The position numbers were made by a program, and so were the translations under genes. This document shows, one piece after another, positions 27,881 to 36,583 of a DNA stretch of 64,000 nucleotides. The notes beneath the pieces were generated by a model that did not search any database, was not told the origin of the DNA, and saw only the letters and a list, made by a program, of their open reading frames with translations. Position 1 is the first letter of the stretch. Every line of letters starts with the position of its first letter. Source of the DNA: Trichomonas vaginalis G3 (taxonomy: Eukaryota; Parabasalia; Trichomonadida; Trichomonadidae); contig NC_067207.1 of assembly GCF_026262505.1 (NCBI RefSeq), positions 15,096,082 to 15,160,081 on the forward strand. The letters run 5' to 3'.

Positions 27881-29151
27881 CCCAGATTTTCCTTACTTTT
27901 ACCACTCCCCATGTAATTTCTGGGGAAAACGATAATTCATTTTTTTATGGATGAATAGATCGTTTTCCTAGAAAGGACCTCATATCTCTGGCTAAAAAGA
28001 GTGTCAGATCCTAAATAGGTTATTGATCTAGTGTACAAATCCAATAAAAAGCCTATTTTTTTGGCTTTTTTGGTGCTCATTTTTTCGAAGATCTACATGA
28101 ATATGGGGAAACCATCGGATTTTTTTGGTTAACCCACATCTTCATGTAGTCTGGACTATCTTTCCTCGAAGGACCTCTTTACGGGTGTAAAAACTCATAA
28201 AGTTCTCAAAAGATTCATTCTCGATCTCCATGCTGAAAGAATTTACAATAAAAAAGAGATCTACGCATCAAACTACAGCCATAAATGAACTGAACCCCTA
28301 AAGCTCAGCTCTTAGTTTATCAAAAACGTCGAAATCCTTCTCATTGCAATCAAATTTTCTCAATAACTCATAAGAAAAATCGAATTTTGATTAAGCCGAT
28401 GTTATAGGTATCACAAATACTACAAACTTGAGCAATATCGAAATTGCCAGCAAAAGTTTGAAATTGCATTGCTCATATTTGTTTTGTAAACTAAAAATCT
28501 GCTTATATTATTCATTAATTTTTTTATATATTATTCATATACTTTAATAAAAACAATACTATTTCACCTTAAAAATGAATTTCATAAGTCAATATTATTT
28601 TTTTGAAAATGTATCAATTTTTGATTAAAACAACATGAGAATAAAATTTACGCAAAATTATTTTAAAAAATGGTTTTAAAAATTTACAATTGATTAAGAA
28701 TAAGATTGCAAGAAGTTTTGAAGTTTAATTTTAAGAAAAAAAATTCGGATATTATTCATGGATCTAAGTAATCTGATATTTGAGTATCGGCACTATGCAT
28801 AAAACATATATTTATAGTTTTTTTGGATTTTTATGATTTTAAATATATTCAAATTTGGCAATCCAATAGATTTTTAAAAAATAGGTAAATAAAAATAGAT
28901 TACATATGCAGCAGATTTAGAACATGAAACAAATCTTATAGTGACCCAAAAAAAAATTCATGATCCAAAAAAGAAAAAAATTGGCTAAATGGGAATCAAA
29001 CCTTGGCATAATGAATCATTATATCAGATGTTTCCACTACACTACACCGGCAGTTCCAAAAATACCCTTGGTGGTTCTATTTAATAGCTACTCCCAACGA
29101 TAGGCGGTGTCCCCAGCTTTCGAGAGGTGGTAAAAGTAAGGAAAATCTGGG
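27881..29151. mobile_element. Non-autonomous element with 25-bp perfect terminal inverted repeats
   Basis: Bases 27881-27905 (starting CCCAGATTTTCCTTAC) recur as an exact reverse complement at 29127-29151. The next ~35 bases at each end share a CTGGGGA block, so the arms continue imperfectly. There is no open frame for a transposase in the 1,271 bp. The left third is rich in hairpins: GGAAAACGAT/ATCGTTTTCC around 27923-27972, and a long hairpin around 28091-28149 beginning CTACATGAATATGGG. A degenerate tRNA-like segment lies near the right end. No target-site duplication was recognised. The right end stops 9 bp from the stop codon of the minus-strand gene at 29161. Confidence 0.65.
28983..29051 (-). 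other. Degenerate tRNA-like segment with A-box and B-box matches
   Basis: On the minus strand GCCGGTGTAGTGTAGTGG opens the segment. TAGTGTAGTGG fits the A-box TRGYNNARNNG exactly, and GTTTGATTC fits the B-box GWTCRANNC with one change. A D-arm (GTGT-N7-ACAT) can be drawn. However, the acceptor and T stems do not pair and the anticodon loop is abnormal. I read it as a decayed or tRNA-derived pol III promoter sequence inside the TIR element, not as a working tRNA gene. Confidence 0.35.
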
Positions 29152-29160
29152 TAATAATTT

Positions 29161-29442
29161 TTAAACATCATCTTTAAGAAGATCATCTATATCAGCACAG
29201 ATACTTTCTGCACTGTTAAAGACATCATCTTCGTTTGTTGGTGATAGTCTTTTTAGTAATCTGTTCCATTTTGTTCGATTTGCAACATCAATTTCTTTTT
29301 TTCCAAAAACTCTGTGTTCTTTGTTCATCGTCTCTGTTTCAGGAAATATTCTCCTGCAGCATGATGGTTTCTCAACTGAAACAGTACCATCTGGTCTTGT
29401 AAATAAGTATATTGCTCTTCCATGAACAATACTAGTATCCAT
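29161..29442 (-). CDS. Small hypothetical protein
   Basis: A 93-residue soluble protein starting MDTSIVHGRAIYLFTRPDGT and ending in an acidic helix (ICADIDDLLKDDV). It has balanced codon use and two adjacent cysteines (CCRR). No family is recognised. A TCACTTT initiator match lies about 35 bases upstream of the ATG on this strand (in 29470-29480). Its stop codon is only 9 bp from the end of the TIR element, so the element may have replaced or trimmed its original 3' flank. Confidence 0.5.
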   Translation of the reverse strand: MDTSIVHGRAIYLFTRPDGTVSVEKPSCCRRIFPETETMNKEHRVFGKKEIDVANRTKWNRLLKRLSPTNEDDVFNSAESICADIDDLLKDDV

Positions 29443-31363
29443 TTATTTTTATTAGAAAAATCTAATTAAAGTGATGCTGGACGATTATTTTATTCTCAAT
29501 CTCCACATCATAGACATTGATTAAGACATGCTTTATTTCGAAATATTATAAAATGTTATTACATGAATATGATATATGACTTAACATTTGCATATATATT
29601 TGTGATAAAATATTTAAAAATCATGGATAAGTTAATTTATGAGAGCCGCTATTATGAATTAGGAATTCAAAAAGGTTCCCCACTTTTCATCAGATATTTA
29701 GAAGCAATTAAATTTTATATTAAATAAATTTATATATTTTGGGCCATAATTTCGAGGAATGCAATTTTCTCCTTAATATTTATGACAAATTCAAATGTAT
29801 AGACTTTAACTGATAAATTTAAAATATTTGGTGAAAATCCTAATTTTGCCAGATGATTTGAAGATATTTCTGTATTAATGAGGTAATATAGTTAATATAT
29901 GGCAGAAATATTATTGATTCAACGTTATTTTATAGTTTCGTTAGAATTTAATTCTCGTAAATAAAATCTAAGGCGTGTTTCTTGATAATAAGGCATGAGA
30001 TTACATAAAAACTATTTTAATTCCGATTATAAGGTAGTCACAAAATCTAAGTAGTGAGGCTCTCAAAAATTGAACCGTACTCCATACAAAATTTGTGTAC
30101 CCTCACTACTTAGATTTTGTGGCCTTCAATTGAGAGGTTAGTTTTGATAGAGCACGTTATAAAATTAAAAGGGAAAAATAAATAAAATTTAAACATTTAA
30201 TTATATATAATGTAAGGAGTGTAATTCCAAATTTTCTAAAAACTATTCAAATTTGAGCATTTTTTTGGAAATAGTAAATCTAATATGTACATCTAATAAC
30301 AACATGATTCATCACCTTTTCAAGCTCTGCAGTCAATTTTTTGAAATTTGATTGAAATAAATGTAGCAAAAATTACATTTCATTAGGGAATATATGAGTT
30401 TCTCTGGAAACAGGCTGATAAATTTTAAATTTTGTCCAATCAACATGAATGCATTGAGAAATTTGGATTGATTTTCTGGTAGAATCTGGAACAATTCAAC
30501 CATATATAAATGGATCATGTAATCATCATGAAATGTTAGTGTTAGAGTTCAAAAGAAACAGAATGAGTGGAAATCAAACACAATCTGAATAATTTTAAAC
30601 GTATACAATCTTTAACTTTGTATTTTGAATTCTACATATATGATTGTGTAATTCGTTCTTTAAATTCATTTCCCAAAAACGTCAATTAACAATTAAATTT
30701 AGTGTATTTTAAATATATATACGTATTATATTTTATAAATTATATTAAATTCGCAAAATTTTAAGTTTTAAAGAAAAATAAAAAATGTTCAAAATATGAA
30801 ATTATGCATAGGATATTAAAATTTACATGTTAGCAATCGTTTTGAATTGCTTTCAATTTTCATATTGAAATTTTTAAGATTTTTTTTCTGAAATAATAAG
30901 CAAGAATATCAACCTAAATAATATTAAATTCCATGCGTTAATTTCCCCTCAAAAGTCATTGACCGACTCTCAATCTAGATTTTGTGAGTACTTTATGAAA
31001 GTGAAAATTTGATAATCGAATTTAAGAGCTATTCAAAATTTTGAGTGTTGTTTGCAATACAAAATCATCGAAATATTAAATAATATTCTATATGGAATAA
31101 TTTTATATCTCTTTGCAAATAAAATTGAGACAAACCGATTGTCATCGTTTTTCCCTAAATATCCAAGATTTATGCTAAACTATATATTATCTACAATTTT
31201 TCTCATATTGTTGAAAAAGATTGAACTCCGGTAATTCAATTTTACTCCAATAGCAAATGCGTTCAGCATCATATAAAAATGCAGGAAAAATTAATAAAAT
31301 TGAAGTTTGGCCAAATTCTCAGATTTTAGAAATTGAGAACCCAGCGGCTACATTTCTGTTCAG
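29443..31363. other. Long gene-free region with one strong inverted repeat
   Basis: 1.9 kb, very AT-rich. The only structure I can defend is the inverted repeat at 30031-30137. A 61-codon minus-strand frame (30333-30518) has protein-like stretches but no initiator and no recognisable similarity. Confidence 0.5.
30039..30121. repeat. 21-bp perfect inverted repeat with 41-base spacer
   Basis: CACAAAATCTAAGTAGTGAGG at 30039-30059 pairs perfectly with 30101-30121. A second, interleaved pair (CTCTCAA...TTGAA near 30060-30074 with TTCAATTGAGAG at 30126-30137) would compete with or knot the first. The spacer holds TACAAAATTTGTGTA, itself nearly palindromic. It could be a short palindromic element. 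Confidence 0.7.
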
Positions 31364-32848
31364 ATGTCGCTTAAGACAATTTCTCGCCTATTTGCCTATT
31401 CCCCAAGGTACTTGCAGAATGCTAGGGCGTTGAACATCAATACAGTCAACAAAGAAGTCGTCAAATCAAGTTATTCTATTAGAGGTCACTTAAATACAGT
31501 TTCAGATCAACTCAGAAAGAGAATGGCTGCAGGTGAAAAGCTTCCATTTGATAGCATTATCCCATGCAACATTGGTAATCCACTTGCAGTTGGAAAAGAT
31601 CCATTAACTTTCCCAAGAGATGTTGTTTCATGCATTGAAAACACGAAATTACTCAACTCTGCGGACATTTCCGAAGAAGCCAAGGACAGAGCTAAGCAAA
31701 TCATTGCTTCAACAGGCGGAAGATTTGGTGGATACACTAAATCTCAAGGTATTGAAATAGTTCGCCAGCACATCGCTGAATTCATGTACAAACGCGATGG
31801 ATATCCATGCAAACCAGATGATATCTATCTTTCTGATGGTGCTTCCTCCGCTATTTCCTTCTTAATGACTTTATTGATTCAGCACAACAACGTTGGTATC
31901 ATGACACCATTCCCAACATACCCAGTCTACACAAGTGAAGCAGCCGTTCACGGTGGCAAGATCGTTCCATTCTACCTCAGAGAATCCAATAACTGGAGTC
32001 TCGATATCGAAGAACTTGTTCGCGCTTACAACCTTGCCATCAAGGAAGGCATCGATGTTAGATGCATGGTCATCATCAATCCATGCAATCCAACAGGCCA
32101 CGTCTTAAGACCAGAGACAATGAGAACAATTGTTGACTTTTGCGAGCAAAACAACATCCTTCTCATTGCTGATGAAGTCTACCAAGACGTTGTCTACAAC
32201 AAAGAACGTCCATTCTACTCTTTCAAGAAGATTGCAAGCCAAATGAAATCAAATATCCAGTTGGTTTCACTCCATTCAATTTCCAAGGGCTTCATGGGCG
32301 AATGTGGCCATCGCGGTGGCTATTTCGAGCTTTACCACTTCCCAGAAGACGTAAAAGCCCAAATCTTCAAGATGGCAACTTTCGGATTATGTCCAAACGC
32401 TGTCGGCCAAGTAATTGTCGACTGCATGGTCCATCCACCAGAAGCACCTGAGAACAAGGCAATCTGGGAAAGCGAAAGGAACTCATACATCACAAAACTC
32501 CAACAAAAGTCAGTTAAACTTGCTGAATGCTTTAACTCACTTCCAGGAATCAAATGCAAACCAGCAGATGGTGGCTGGTACCTCTTCCCTGCTCTCAGCC
32601 TTCCTCTCAAGGCTCTTGAAGCTGCAAAGTCATGCAGATGGCAGAGGGAAGTGATGCCACCTGACTTCTTCTGGTGCTTGAAACTTCTTGAAGAGACAGG
32701 AGTTATTGTTGTCCCTGGTTCTGGTTTCGGTCAAGTTCCTGGAACATTCCACTTCAGATCTACTTTCTTGCCTGAAGATGAGAAGTTCGACCAAGTTATT
32801 GAGAGAATTACAAAGTTCCAGAACGAATTCATGACAAAATATGATTAA
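31364..32848 (+). CDS. Alanine aminotransferase, probably hydrogenosomal
   Basis: A 494-residue fold-type I PLP enzyme matching eukaryotic alanine aminotransferases in length and order. Landmarks are GNPLAVGKDPLTFPRDV, the GGRFGGYTKSQGIEIVR substrate loop, LSDGASSAI, NPCNPTGHVL (residues 239-248), ADEVYQD (269-275), and the Schiff-base lysine in SISKGFMGECGHRGGY (K308). It interconverts pyruvate plus glutamate with alanine plus 2-oxoglutarate; alanine is a major trichomonad fermentation end product. The N-terminus MSLKTISRLFAYSPRYLQNA lacks acidic residues and is rich in Arg, Ser, Leu and aromatics, like a hydrogenosomal presequence, and extends beyond the usual enzyme start. The targeting call is inference. 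Codons are C-rich, as in RPB2. Confidence 0.9.
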   Translation: MSLKTISRLFAYSPRYLQNARALNINTVNKEVVKSSYSIRGHLNTVSDQLRKRMAAGEKLPFDSIIPCNIGNPLAVGKDPLTFPRDVVSCIENTKLLNSADISEEAKDRAKQIIASTGGRFGGYTKSQGIEIVRQHIAEFMYKRDGYPCKPDDIYLSDGASSAISFLMTLLIQHNNVGIMTPFPTYPVYTSEAAVHGGKIVPFYLRESNNWSLDIEELVRAYNLAIKEGIDVRCMVIINPCNPTGHVLRPETMRTIVDFCEQNNILLIADEVYQDVVYNKERPFYSFKKIASQMKSNIQLVSLHSISKGFMGECGHRGGYFELYHFPEDVKAQIFKMATFGLCPNAVGQVIVDCMVHPPEAPENKAIWESERNSYITKLQQKSVKLAECFNSLPGIKCKPADGGWYLFPALSLPLKALEAAKSCRWQREVMPPDFFWCLKLLEETGVIVVPGSGFGQVPGTFHFRSTFLPEDEKFDQVIERITKFQNEFMTKYD

Positions 32849-33165
32849 TTTTTTTTTCTTTTTTATTTTCTTTTTTATTTCATAAAAAATCTTTCGACAA
32901 TGTTAAAACAAATTATATATCAAATTATTTCTTTCTTCAATTTTTGGCCCTAATTTCTTAAATCACAAGAAAAAATTCAATGAATTGACACAAAAATAGT
33001 TCATTTTGATATTTTTGTATTTAGAATGTATATCAAAGTATTTCTTTGTGTTGAATATAGATACAAGGTGATGTGAATTTTGCATCCCTGGGATGGACGA
33101 TACACCCAAAGTGTCACCTTTTTGGGATAACAAAAATTTATATATATGAGAGTTCTGCAAATCAT
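32849..33165. other. 3' flank of the aminotransferase gene
   Basis: T-rich directly after the stop, then AT-rich. An imperfect inverted repeat, AAGGTGA...TCACCTT with an inner CATCCCTGGGATG hairpin, lies at about 33064-33120 and may already belong to the hairpin cluster that follows. Confidence 0.45.
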
Positions 33166-34070
33166 ATGCACAATATCTATTCTGCCTGACTTCTTGTATA
33201 TAGGAGTCAGGCTGAATAGATATTGTGCATGTGGCAATATAAGTATTTCCGAGATTGCCATCGTGCGCTATAGTACACTACTTCTCCTTGGTCCTAGCTC
33301 GGTTCCAAGGATATCGGTGTTCAAGGATTTGGCAAGGTCCTTCTGAAGTCTCTCATTCGATGAGAGATTTCGGAAGAACCTTGCCTTAGAGTATTCCAAC
33401 TCTTGTTCTCTTGTCCCTGAATAGTCAGAAAAGCTATTTGACTACTTAAGGCAGAGATTATCCGAGGTCCCTCATTTGATGAGAGGCCTCGGATAATCTC
33501 TGCCTTAAAGTTGTACACTTGTAGTCCATCAGAATGTAAGTATACACGGATAGGACAGCTTTCTTCTGAAGTCTTAGATTTGATGAGAAGCCTCAGAAGA
33601 AAACTGTCCTATTTTATAATAGGAGGAGTTTCAGAAGCTCCAGAGCTCCCTTTCGTAAGGAATAGGAGCTTTGGAGCTCCTGGTTCGAAGATGTGCTTCG
33701 CATCTTTCATCAGCATAGGATATTTATCAATTGGGACTCTGTTGATGAAGACTCAGGAGCTCCAAAGCTCCCTTTCGTAAGGATTAGGAGCTTTGGAGCT
33801 CCTGGTTCGTAGATGGGCTTCGCATCTTTCATCAAAAGAGGCCCAAATGGTAAATATCCTCTGCTGATGAGCTTCAGGAGCTCCAAGGCTCCCTCTCGTA
33901 ACGATTAGGAGCTTTGTAGCTCCTGAAGGTAAGGTAGGATTGCTCTGATCTCTAATCAGTAGATGCCATGCCTCATTATGGACTCTACTGACAAGAGATC
34001 AAGAGCTCCAAGGACTCCCTTTTTAGCTAGTGGCATTCTCACCATTTAGTAGGATCGCTGATCCTACTAA
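33166..34070. repeat. Dense hairpin cluster of at least eight inverted repeats
   Basis: About 900 bp in which almost every base lies in or beside an inverted repeat. The members are: 33166-33190/33206-33230 (25 bp, one mismatch); the related trio 33331-33385, 33446-33508 and 33549-33613; three GGAGCTCC-type hairpins at 33632-33682, 33754-33804 and 33875-33925; an intervening 40-base inverted pair 33708-33747/33830-33869; 33946-33963/33984-34001; and 34046-34056/34060-34070. GC content is clearly higher than in the flanks. No convincing coding frame exists. It could be a nested palindromic element or a source of structured RNA. Confidence 0.8.
33331..33613. repeat. Trio of paralogous hairpins with shared apex
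   Basis: The hairpins are 33331-33356/33360-33385, 33446-33475/33479-33508 and 33549-33579/33583-33613. Each has a three-base apical loop (TCG, TTG, TTG) followed by ATGAGA-type bases, closed by CTCAT/ATGAG in the first two and GAT/ATG in the third. The middle of the stem reads CTTCTGAAGTCT or TCCGAGGTCC on the left. The basal halves differ (GGCAAGG, TTAAGGCAGAG, ATAGGACAG) yet each still matches its own partner arm. Many arm differences are G-T type pairs, with a few C-A mismatches. Confidence 0.75.
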
Positions 34071-34990
34071 TGAAGTGATCACTTAATATACGTTTTGAAT
34101 AAATTGAATTTTTTTACAAAAATTTAGTATTTTTTATAAACATCACATATATATTATAAATACGTAAATATATTCTTTAATTCAAAAAATTCAATTCGGT
34201 TTCGGGCTGGGTATCCCAGCCCCAAGTATTCAATTTTATTCAATTTTTTTAGAATTTTGGGTTGGGGTGCCCAGACCAAAACAAACTTTATATTTTGATG
34301 TGTAGATGCGTATGTGTACATCATTATTGCGTTATATATTATATTTTTAATGAAAAAATCTGATTCAAAAAAAATTATCACTAATTAGTTGATAATATAA
34401 AGAAAAAATATATAAATTGTATGTTTTGAGAGTATTTATCCACATTCACTCATATGAATTTCATTAAATAGTGTCTTTTTACTCCAAAATTTATTTTGAA
34501 TTATTGAAATCAAAGAAAAAAAAACTAGAAAAATTTCTCGAAATTTTTATTTTTAAAAAAATTTTGGATTTTATATTAAAAACTGACACTGGGAGGACGA
34601 TAGGGCTGGGATTAGAGATACCCCGCTCACTTGGGAAAAATACGGATCTATAGTGTTGAAAATTCATGAATTACTAATCTTAAAAAAGAATTGGCGAATT
34701 CTATTTATAGATTTTTATTCTAATATAACAGTATATTAATCTTTGTGCGATATTATATCTCTCATCAAATTTTCCATATTTGCACAGAATTTGAGGTGAT
34801 AAATGCAATGTATGACACTCTGTATAGTTATGAAGGAAATATATTTCTCAATTCTGGATTACTTATTAATTTTAAGTATACTGAGTTTTTGATTCATAAA
34901 TAAACATGAGAATTATTAGAGATGTTGAATATATAAAAATCTAAAATATATTATCATAATTCTAATTAAATAGAATATATTTATAATAAA
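34071..34990. other. Gene-free region with small GC-rich repeats
   Basis: AT-rich with an isolated hairpin GGGCTGGG-TAT-CCCAGCCC at 34204-34222 and two looser relatives near 34257-34277 and 34601-34626 (GGGCTGGGATTAGAGATACC). No gene is supported. Confidence 0.45.
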
Positions 34991-36571
34991 TTAGACTTCA
35001 ACTCCTGATCCTGACTCCTCCAGTTCTTCGGAGGATTTTTCTTGAGATTTCTTGCAAAACACAAAGTAAACAATTAAAACAATTATAACAATTCCAAGAA
35101 GGACGCCAAATACAATGCCAGCTATTTGACCACCTGAAAGACCACCTTTTGGTGAAGGTGTTGGTATTGGTTTTTCTGGTGTTGGATCTACGGGTTCTGG
35201 ATTAGCCGCTTTAACAAATGTAATTTTTTGGGAAACTACATTTGATTCTGGTTGATCATTTCCTTGTGCGAGTTTAACTTCAAGAGTATTTTCTCCCTCT
35301 TGAATGTTTTCAGGAGATGGAATTGAGAGTTGATATGAAACTGGATCAGCTAGGATATTTCTAAATTTAGATAATGTTGTAACTTTCGAATCATCAAGTT
35401 CCTTGAAATCGTCCTTGTTGAATCTATACATAAACTTACCTTCTCTACTATCGAAGTTTTCGAATTTAATTACTAAAACAATGACATCCCCAGTTGAATA
35501 TTCTGATTTATCAGAATTAAATGTAGGACCATAAATATGAGGGGATGTTCTGAGGTGTATTACAACTTCCTTAGAAACACTTTGGCCGGCTTTATCTGTC
35601 AGAGTGAGTGTAATTTTGATATTTTCGTCTTTTGGAATATTTTCTTTAGTAGTATAAGTAAATGTGTATTTGGAGCCTTTCTTTTCCAATATAATATCAA
35701 CAGCATTGTCTTCTTCAATTTGATATTGAGGTTGAGCAATTGTTGCATCGTCATCAAAGATTTTTGCTTCGAATTCTAATGAAACTGTTTGCTCCGCAAA
35801 GTATTGATAATCATCATTTTGGTTTGAATCTTTGAAACTTAAGATTTTTGGTTCAATACAATAGAAAATGTTTTCAATTTTTTGTGGTGAAATAATTTCG
35901 TCAGATCCTGTCTTAATTAATGCAATATAAATAGGGTTTTTGTCATCCGAATCGATAGAATTTGGTGCTGTAATAGTATACTGATCATTTTGTTGATCAT
36001 AAGTGGCTTCATTTATATATCCGTCGATTTCTGAAGGTGGATGTTGTTGTTTAACAAATTTGAGAGAATATTGCTCTTTATCATTTTGGTTCCAATTTGT
36101 TGAAACTGGTAAGGTAACAGGATCTCCATGTTTAAAGTATGAGATTGGATGCTCCAAAATTGATAAGGTAGGTAATGGCAAGAGTAATGTGACTCCTTTA
36201 CTTCTAACGTTATCCCTACCTTCTCTATCAACAACTTGGATGAAAAGATTGAAACTGCCTGCAGAACCGGAAGCTTGTAATTTGGCTGTATACTCTGTTT
36301 TATCAGAGATACCCAATAGTTCTGTGCACTGGCTTTTACTGGCAGCATCATCTGAGAATGTATGCTGAGTTTCTGTGTCGAAAGCATAAAAGCAATCTGC
36401 TAAATCTGATGATGGCGAAAGTGTGATAGTGATTGGATATGTATTACCAATTGTCAGTTCTGTGCCACCTTCTATTGTAAAATCGCTAATGGATGGTGGT
36501 CCATCTAAAACTTTCCTAGAACTACTTCTACTATACATATTTTTTAATGTGCATAAATATAATAGTAACAT
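34991..36571 (-). CDS. Type I surface protein with repeated beta-sandwich-like ectodomain
   Basis: A 526-residue protein. The N-terminus MLLLYLCTLKNMYSR acts as a short signal peptide. The ectodomain of ~440 residues is beta-rich and contains repeated Ig/cadherin-like modules, each opening with P-x-I/L and ending with a G/D-x-x-x-x-V-x-L strand (for example FTIEGGTELTIGNTYPITIT and SAEYSTGD-like KSEYSTGDVIVLVIKF). A Pro-rich stalk (NPEPVDPTPEKPIPTPSPKG) leads to GGQIAGIVFGVLLGIVIIVL, a single membrane helix, and a short acidic/Ser tail (EELEESGSG). This stalk-helix-tail arrangement is very common in trichomonad surface proteins. TCATTT (36583-36578) lies just before ATG 36571, so the TTG-opened longer frame is rejected. 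The ligand is unknown. Confidence 0.75.
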   Translation of the reverse strand: MLLLYLCTLKNMYSRSSSRKVLDGPPSISDFTIEGGTELTIGNTYPITITLSPSSDLADCFYAFDTETQHTFSDDAASKSQCTELLGISDKTEYTAKLQASGSAGSFNLFIQVVDREGRDNVRSKGVTLLLPLPTLSILEHPISYFKHGDPVTLPVSTNWNQNDKEQYSLKFVKQQHPPSEIDGYINEATYDQQNDQYTITAPNSIDSDDKNPIYIALIKTGSDEIISPQKIENIFYCIEPKILSFKDSNQNDDYQYFAEQTVSLEFEAKIFDDDATIAQPQYQIEEDNAVDIILEKKGSKYTFTYTTKENIPKDENIKITLTLTDKAGQSVSKEVVIHLRTSPHIYGPTFNSDKSEYSTGDVIVLVIKFENFDSREGKFMYRFNKDDFKELDDSKVTTLSKFRNILADPVSYQLSIPSPENIQEGENTLEVKLAQGNDQPESNVVSQKITFVKAANPEPVDPTPEKPIPTPSPKGGLSGGQIAGIVFGVLLGIVIIVLIVYFVFCKKSQEKSSEELEESGSGVEV

Positions 36572-36577
36572 TATTAT

Positions 36578-36583
36578 AAATGA
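36578..36583 (-). promoter_or_regulatory. Initiator TCATTT for the surface-protein gene
   Basis: Read on the minus strand it fits TCA-Py-T/A and lies six bases before ATG 36571. Confidence 0.55.

Noticed and set aside
28983-29051. Functional tRNA gene
   Set aside because: A-box and B-box are good, but acceptor and T stems do not pair and the anticodon loop is malformed.
30333-30518. 61-codon minus-strand gene
   Set aside because: Some protein-like runs, but no initiator and frequent stops around it. At best an unrecognisable relic.
33166-34070. CRISPR or tRNA cluster
   Set aside because: Stems are too long and varied, no constant repeat/spacer pattern exists, and no A-box/B-box pairs or tRNA arms could be drawn.
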